A stretch of DNA of 64,000 nt from Saturnia japonica (lineage: Eukaryota > Arthropoda > Insecta > Lepidoptera > Saturniidae): positions 13,038,001-13,102,000 of the forward strand of contig CM065326.1 in assembly GCA_033032175.1 (NCBI GenBank), given 5' to 3'. Both the position numbers and the translations under genes were made by a program. Positions 39,601-48,600 of this stretch are shown piece after piece. The notes below the pieces were generated by a model. The model was not told the DNA's origin. It did not search any database and saw only the letters and a list, made by a program, of their open reading frames with translations. Numbering within the stretch: position 1 is the stretch's first letter; each line of letters opens with the position of its first letter.

Positions 39601-42600
39601 CTGTCGGCAATTTTTATAACTGCCTCTGTTAAATGCACCTAATTTTTTCTTTCTTTCTCTGATTCCGATTGAGATATGGTTTAATATTGTTTGTCCTAGT
39701 GAATAGGTACATTGAAGTCTTTGGCTGGTACTTCTAATGCTAACCAGATTATTAATGACTGTTCATTAGTCACATTTATCAACAGATGTAGTGTACATTT
39801 CAGTGTCGTGTGTAGAAGTTACGTACATAGTAGTTACTCGAAGAAAACACATGCTTGATCCTGAGCGTGAGTGTCAAAGCCTGGTCAGCGATTACCATTT
39901 TTTATAACTATGTTAATGGTGTTCTGACGTGTCCCGCGTGCGCCGAGCGTGTAGTTATTAATATGGGCCTACATTTGGCAGGACAGTAAACCGTCAACTG
40001 TGCCTTAATGTCGCTGAGAACATAATCGGCTCGGAGTAATATCTAATCTAATACTATTAATTCAGCAATTCTTGTATAAATGTTGTATACACAGGTTGGA
40101 AAAAACGAACGGGACATGGAGGAAAAGTATATTAAATATTGAAGATATGAAATATTACTCAAAGGAAACATTCTTTCATTTTTTGAAATAGTAATAACTG
40201 CATTCACAGATTTTGTCAAAAAGTTTACCTATACCGGAAATCGAATCAACTAAAAAATGCAAGAAACTGACATTCACTATGTTATTGCACTAATCGATAA
40301 TGATAATTATAAAATCTCTCGAATAAACATTGTATTAGTATTCCACGATGAGAAGTAGGTACCTAATTAAAAGAAAAGATATGTGAAGTATCTACCTGAA
40401 AGCTATCAAGTATTTAGCAAGATTATTGTTACCTACCTACCTTTGAACGTATATTTTTTAGACGAGATATTATGACAATAGATTGAAGATTAGACACCAT
40501 TTTTTGACTACCCTCGTGTAGCGCAGTAATTTTGAAACTGGAACGAATATATCCATAATCTCGTGTTTGTTTTGTTGTTTATTTTACTGCTGTTTCATAA
40601 TAGTCATTTTTATGGCATAATTGTATGAGAAAAAATTTGATGAATTAGAAGCTTGACTTTAAAACCACAAAGTCTTAAATTATTAGTGAAACGTATCCGG
40701 ATAGACAATTAATGCCTGTTTTTTTTTTTATTTAACAAAGGTGGGCAAAGAGCATGCGGTCCGCTTGATACTAAGAAGTTACCGAAGCCTAATACCATAG
40801 TATTGCTAGCGCGTTGCTAATGCGTTTAGTTGCCTTCTTCTGTACAGTGAAGATTTCGACCAGTCGGACAGTCGGTTGGGGCAGCCCAAGGAGAGAGATT
40901 TCTTCGAATAAATTTATCTCTGCACTACCTCTCTTTGATGTTGCGAATGATAGAAAATTTGGTAAAGGTTGTGAAGTCTCAAGAGATGCGTACAAAATCC
41001 ACAACGAGGGAATTTAGTCAACTCTACTTTTGTGTTAAATATGTTGACATACTTTCAGTGTTGCTGTTGTTGAGCTGCTAAAGATTTAAACACCAGTCTT
41101 ATTTGTGTACAATGATATACAAGGTGTCCAGAAAGGGTATCGGGTATTTGTAAGTTCAATGAAACAAAAATTATTTGTATGCAATAAAAAAGTTTATTGT
41201 TTATTATTAGCATATGAATTGGAGAATTATTTGGAAAATATGATGTTATCCAAATGATGACCGTTACGTTGCTGGCACTCTTCTAAACGGAAACGAAGAT
41301 TGGCGATAACACGTTGACACATAGCTATCGATATTGCTGCCATTTCTGACCTGATGTTTTGCTTTAATTGGGTTAGATTCGTTGGATTGTTTTGATAAAC
41401 CTTACTTTTAAGGTATCCCCATGCAAAATAGTCAAGCGGGCTAAGTTCGGGGCTTCTGGGAGGCCAGTTGATGTTACCCCTTCGCGAAATGACTTTATTA
41501 GGGAATAATTCGTTAACAACTTCCATTGAGTCATTTGAGGTATGGCAAGTGGCCCCATCTTGCTGGAACCACGTTCTTGAGTTGAAACCTGACTCCTGCA
41601 ACTCTGGGACCAAAAAATTTCGCAACATATCGAAATAACGGTCACTATTCACATTAATTGCTCGGCCTCGTTAATCTTCATGAAAATAAGGACCAATTAT
41701 GCCTTTAGCAGACATAGCGGCCCAAACAACGACCTTTGGGCTATGCAGGGGTCGTTCATGCTTTCGTCTCGGATTCTCCACTGCCCAGTACCGACAATTC
41801 TGCTTATTAACATGACCATTCAGGTGAAAATTTGCTTCGTCACTGAACAGTATGTTGTTAAAGTTGTTAAATCGCTGCTGCATTTCGTTCGCAAAATTCA
41901 GTCGATTAGCATAGTCCGTATCCTTCAATTCTTGAACCAATTGAATTTTATAGGCTTTTAGATGTAAGTCTTTCTTTAAAATCGAATGTAAAGACGATTT
42001 TTTGATGTTCAACGCTTGGCTTCGCTTTCGGATGGATAAAGACGGATTTTGACGAACCGACGCCTCAACTTCTTCAATTGTTTCTTCATTGCGAACTGAA
42101 CGAGGACGACCAGAGTTTTGAATTTTAACTGTCGCACCTGTATTCTCGAACATCCTGATCCATTTCCTAATGCTATCGTCACTTGGCGCGTGGCGTGTAC
42201 GATATTCCGCACGATAGAGACGTTGAGCAGTCACTATTGAATCACCATTACGATAATACGCTCGTACGCAAAATGTGCGATGCGTCCCCGAGTACTGTTC
42301 CATCGTGACTAAAACTCCACAAAATGGCGGACGCCACGAACCCCTCCCCGCACCCTTTAGACGCCCCGTTTCGAATATGGCGCGAAAATAAATACCCGAT
42401 ACCCTTTCTGGACACCTTGTACAATGCAGTCATAATCTATGCGCATAAGATAATTGATTACATTTCGAGCAACTTATCAGTTAATTTGTTAAAATGTATG
42501 AAAATAATCATTTTACTTATCTTTTTTAGATATAAATTTATTTTATTGTCTCCTGTAAATGTAATTGTAAGATACAATGTTTATTCAAGAGATTTTATCC

Positions 42601-45600
42601 TTATCAATAGCATAGCGCATGTCTATTTTTTGCATTTTTAGCTGCTTTGATTCCCGGTACAGTTTAGTAACCTTTTTTTAGAAAATCTGTGAATGAAGTA
42701 ATTATTATTTCAAAGAATTAGAGAATGTTTCCTTTGAGTAAAATTTGATATCTTCATTATTTAATATTTCCTCCATGTCCCGTTCGTTTTTTCCACCTGT
42801 ATAATATGTAATTGGTTTCTCGGAAACGGCTCCAACGATTTGGATGAAATTTTGTATTTAGATAATGTTTTACATTCCAAGTATACCTAGACAGATGATT
42901 TTCTTTTTTTAAATACCGAGCAAAGCTCGATCGCCCTGATATTATTATATGTTATAGCACTTATCCCAATAAAGATAAATAGGCAATAGGTGTAGGTTTC
43001 TGTGATCAGCTGTTAATAATATTTTGATTTTTGTTTTGTTCCAGGTAGCGATGACCACCGTTTTAGACAGAGACACGATACGGGGAGCATACGAAGATGT
43101 AAGATCCGATGCTTCACCTACAGAATGGTAAAGAAGTCCGCTTTGTATTCTATAAAATTGGCGTCTAAAATAAGTGACAGATTTTTGCTGACATTTTTTG
43201 AAGTTTACTCCTCAAGAATCGATTTTCATATAACAGCCCCGACATGGAAATTTTATGAGTGAAATTTGTAAAAGTGTTACCTCAAACGCGTTATGTATTC
43301 TGTCAAAAGGTCATTACTCCTTAGTAAATATCAGAAATATGCGCCATCTAGTATCTAACTAATGCAAGATTTTTTTACTCTTTTGATTACTTGAAATATA
43401 CGTAGCGATGTACTATGTACAGGCGATGTATTACAGATCTATCGGTGGTTGCTGCTGTTTTTGGACTGTACTGTTGTTACCGTCAGGCACACCATCACAT
43501 ATCTGTGCTGCTATAAAAAAACTTATATACTATACTGGGAGGTAATCAAAAGTAACTGCTTAGTTACGTCCCTCCAGATAAATTGGTGTTCAATTAATCA
43601 GAGATGACTTTTAAAAATGAGAAGATCAATGTTTTTCATTGACCTTATTAGTGCATTGCCTTTGTAACATACGTAACTCGTATATTATTGTAATTGTATG
43701 CAAGTGTGCTCCCAGCAATGGTGAACGATATAACAAAATTCGTCAACCCGTATTAGCGTATCCCAAGCAATTTTAGCAGCTTGGGCACCAGCTCATCTCT
43801 CACGATTGCTTAGTCTAGACGTGTCTGTTAGCCCGCGAAAAATAGGATATTCCCCAAGCATTTTGTTCTGTTACGCTCACATGTGGTGAAGCGAGATGAT
43901 GAGTATATAACTAAAATATTCATAAATAAAGAAGATGGAAAAAGAGGCCGACGACGACCACCCATGAGCTGGCTACGAACAATAATAAACGACATAATAG
44001 CGTGCAACACAACGAAAGAGGCAACTCACAACCGTACTAGAAGGGCTGCTCCCAAATAAATTGGGATAATAGCCAAGAGAAAGAACAATTTTAAGATCTC
44101 ATAACATAGTACCTAAATACGTTAGCTGATGTCAATGCTAGACAAATATACACTCTTTTTCTCTTTCAGGGCTGTTTTCAAGTTCGATGGTGCCCGCATA
44201 GTATGCTCAGGCCGTGGAAGCGACTTCACAGAGTTCCGTACACAGTTCTCTGATGACGAACGCGCGTTTGGATACCTGAGGTAAGTAATCAGGTAGTTTG
44301 TAGGGGACTGATAGTTGATGAAAAACCTTTTTTAACTGATTTCAAAAAAAGACGGAGATGTATATATTATTACTAGCTGACCCGCGCAACTTCGTCTGCG
44401 TCACATAAGAGTGATAGACTCACGAGTAAGTATACGCGTACTTATGACTCGACGAGCTTCTCCCCGTGTCATCGCAAGTAGGTACGCGTACTTTTTAAAA
44501 CCGTCGAGTAAGTTCGTCGGCGATCCAACAGGTTTGAAATTTTGCTCGTAAGCGAGTTACGTGTGCCATGTATAGCCGCGAGTCGCGAGCCACCACTTTG
44601 TTTTGACTGTCCGTGGATGTGGAACGCTTATGGTATTTAATATTTGTTTAATTTTTGTTAATTTTGATTCAGAAAATACATAATCTAATTAAAATGAATA
44701 ATTTCTTTACTTATCTGTTTGAATTTTTATTTATATTGAAGGTTTGTGAAATAATCCTTGTGTTTACCCAAATTAGAAGTTACCACATACATATACCTAA
44801 TTGATAAAGACAAAAATATGAAGTTTGAACAATTCCGTTACACATGATTGTTTATTCATGCAGCGCACGCAATGAAAGCTCTTAAAAGATATAATTTTTT
44901 TTTTTTTACATTTTTTCCCCGTTTTTACATTTTTCATTGATGCTCCGCTCTTATTGGTCGTAGCGTGATGTTATATAGCCTATAGCCTTCCTCGATAAAT
45001 GGCCTATCCAACACTAAAATGATTACTCCATTCGAACCAGTAGTTCCTGAGTTTATCACGTTTAGCCAAAAAAACAAACAAACTTCAGCTTTATAATATT
45101 AGTATAGGTTTATGGTAGCTTCTACTAAGGCATAACTTCTTTGTTTATAAACTGATTTGGATGATTATTTGATTGTTGGAAAGGGGATACTTTAAGGGTG
45201 GTCCTATTTTAATTACATATTGCCATTGGGTCGTCAACTTCGGAGATACACCAGTGAACTCTTCAAAATAATTTAAATTAGTTTTCTTTTTTCTTAAAAA
45301 TTATCTTCTGGTAATTATTTGTTTAATTTTGTTCACATTAATTTCAAATATAAAGTAAAACATTTCATAATAACGTTTAATTCAATAAACTTTTCATCTT
45401 TATACGTTAAGTATAGGTTAATTAGTTAAGCTATTTGTTTGTGGAGGTTTTAAGAAATAAACAAGCACGTGTCTTCAGGTTGCAAATGGGAGACGAGATG
45501 TCGAAACGCAAGAAATTCATGTTCGTGACGTGGGTCGGGCCGAACGTGTCTGTCATCAACCGCGCCAAGATGTCAACGGATAAGTCTATCATCAAAGATA

Positions 45601-48600
45601 TCATTTCTGTAAGTCTTTATTTAAAACTCGATGTTTTCACTCTACCTCATTGTAGTTATAGTATAGGTAATTTTTTTTTTAAATCGTTTTCGGTTGAATT
45701 TTGTGGCCACAATCGCACGTGGTCTTAACTGACGATGTGGCCCAAGATCGTAGCACGCTAAACCTAGTGAAAGGCTGGGTATCAAGTGCAGCTGCCAGAA
45801 CACATTTATTTGTGATTGGAGACAGATTTTCCAATTGAGGGTGGTAGCTAGCCAAGCGGGCAATAGGAAGAACCCTACCACCATGCTACGGTTTCATCAC
45901 GATGTTTAGCTTCACCGAAAGCTCATGCTCATTGCAGGTGTTCGAACTCACGTCGATCGACGCCGAGTCCGTACACAATAACAACTGAGCCACCATTGCT
46001 TTAAAAAAATCAGATTAAAGACGTTTTTAAATAAACGGAATAAACCAGTTTGCGCTAGCTACCACGTGCCTCACATCAGTAACTTATAAGTAATATTAGA
46101 AGTGTATAAATATGTACATTACTACAAACGCAAAAACGTCTCCAATCTGATTCGGCTATGAAGATTATTCGACAGATACGGATAAACAAACGTAAGGCTC
46201 GTCTGATGTTAAACTGTTACCGTAGCCCAAGGTTTCTTAACCCTTTTGTAATAACGGACCACTACCGTCATTTACAAAATTCGGCCGACTCCGTCCAAAC
46301 TTAATTTTAGATGTAGAGAAAGAAAACAATGCATATTGTTTAAAAAAAGATTTTTTATTTTTTGTAACATGGCCACAGTGAAAGTAAGGACGTATTTATT
46401 TATCGTTTTCTTAACTAACATGGACCTCAACACTCAATTTGAGAAACCCTACTCACCGCTGGAACACAACACAAGTTTATTTGGCTGCAATCTTCTTTCT
46501 GTATGGTGAAAGTATTCCCATAGTCAGACTGCACTAAGTAGAGAGATGTCATCAAAGAATTTCCTAGTGACCTACATATCTTAAAGACTTGAAACTCCCA
46601 GGAGGAAACCCAGTAGCATAACAGGATCAAAACGAGTCTCCATTTAGCCACATGCCTTGGCACTGTTATAGGATGTTCCGAGTGTTTGAAATGTATCATA
46701 CACAGTCATCAATTTCCCACAAGCAACATTATCAAATATTTTTAACCTCCTGAATTTTCAATAATCTTTTATCGCCTATGTTACATAAGGAACTTCTGTG
46801 CAAGATTTCATGCTTTTAGATCCAACTTTTGGTCAGTAAGCTTTATTAATTTTATTATAAATTAATGTTCATTTTGTCACAAATAAAAATTCACTTACAA
46901 AACAGTCTTGCATAGGGTTCATTTGTTTGGAAATACTTAGCAAATAAGATTCATGTTGTACACACACAGTCGTTGATTTTGGACTGCATACAGTCATCAT
47001 AAGCAGTTTATTAAAGAAAATGTCATGAATAAACCTAAATAAAACACAAGCGGTATTCTCTGAGTATCACTATTCAATGGCAAAACACATAAATATAGAT
47101 TTATCTGTGTTTGAAATCACCAACACATTGCAGGCTACTGGGGTGAGCAACATGTCTTCCCTTGGAAATAGGCCTTTGCCCAGCTCTGAGACATTTATAA
47201 GCTGGTACGGTTAAATTATTATTCATGACTGTCAGATCTATTAAATAAATAGTTGATTCACTTAGGGAACATTATACAAATAGGACATGGAAAAAATGCA
47301 ATAAAACACTTGTTTAAAGAGAATATTAATTATAAATAAATAAAATCCAAACTTAAATAAAATCATATAAATACTTTCTAACATTGAAACCAACTGTTTG
47401 AGCGACAGCAGATATGAAATCATAGCCAACAATACATTTGTACTTTGCGGAGTCCAAATCAATCTCTTTCCCTCCTGCAATCAATTTTAATTCAACTAAA
47501 GTAGCAATTTGAGCTAACAGATTACTTGTAAGACCGATTTTCTCATTTAATACAGCATAGAAAATTGCTAACAGACGGTCCAATGTAAATACTTTTGGTC
47601 CAAGTTGGGTACTTAATTTCTCATTGATCTTTGCCTTTGCCTTCACTTGCTGCATTCTTTTACGTTGTTTACCATGATTCTTCATAAACAGTCTCTTGTC
47701 CTCTTTTGGTGGATTATAGCTTGCTAAGTATGCAGCAATTAGTAAAAATTTTGCATAGTATGGTAGTTCAAAACTCTGTGCAAATGTTTTTGTTGAAATT
47801 AATTCTTCTTTTAATATTTTCTCATAGTTGAAGTAATTGACTTCTCGGTCAGTACTTTCTTTGTCTGGAGATGGTTTCATAGATTTACTGTCGCTGATCC
47901 GGAGATAAAGTAGATCTAAGCTTGTTTTAAGAATTGGTGCTATGTGTCTCCACAGTTTTGCCAAATCATCTGCTTGGATTTTATTTGAAATTACTGGTTC
48001 ACAATATTTGACAAAGTTTACACGCGCCATATGCTGTAACTCAATTAAATCTCGACACGGTCGGTAGAATACACTAAGGAATGCATTAAGAAAGTTTGCA
48101 AACAACTCTGGTTTTTCTAATTCAGTTTGAATTTCATTATCAACGTCATTCATTTGTAACAAGCGAGTGATAAATGATTTCTGATATAAAAAGATTATTT
48201 TAAACAATTCTTCTTTGTTGTAATTAGGGAAATACAGTTTTATAGGTTCCAGTACGCCTAATTTGAAGTGAAAATTATCAAAAGTTACATGTGATATAAA
48301 GATGGTACATATATTTGTATTACAAAGTTCTCTAAGCCTCAAAAACGAAGATATCAAATTCTGATCCATCGAACGCAACCTTTCAGCTTTATCAAATATT
48401 ATTACTAAAGGAATATAGTTGTATTTTAAACGACTAACACAATTTACAAAGTCCATAACAGTTTCGCATTTTATTTCTCTTTCTTCATCGTAAAGGCCAC
48501 ACAAGATATTCTCATACATTATTTTCGGCGAATAGCACTCTACACAGTTGATAACAACATATTTAAAGCCTAAATATTGTAGTACTGTGTCTAAACATAA

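Larger units (their letters stand above)
40091..42800. mobile_element. Long-terminal-inverted-repeat element, interrupted by a mariner
   Basis: The left end ACAGGTTGGAAAAAACGAAC and GGGACATGGAGG (40091 on) is mirrored at the right end (CCATGTCCCGTTCG, TTTTTTCCACCTGT, to 42800). Similarity of the inverted arms continues for about 250 bp: CTCAAAGGAAACATTCT, TACCGGAAATCGAATCAAC versus its mirror, AAAATCTCTCGAATAAACATTGTAT versus the mirror of ATACAATGTTTATTCAAGAGATTTT. Without the nested mariner (41120-42419) the element is about 1.4 kb. No transposase was seen; the superfamily is undetermined and the target duplication uncertain. Confidence 0.8.

Noticed and set aside
41680..41961. Plus-strand frame within the rosa-like mariner
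   Set aside because: It is the antisense shadow of the transposase.
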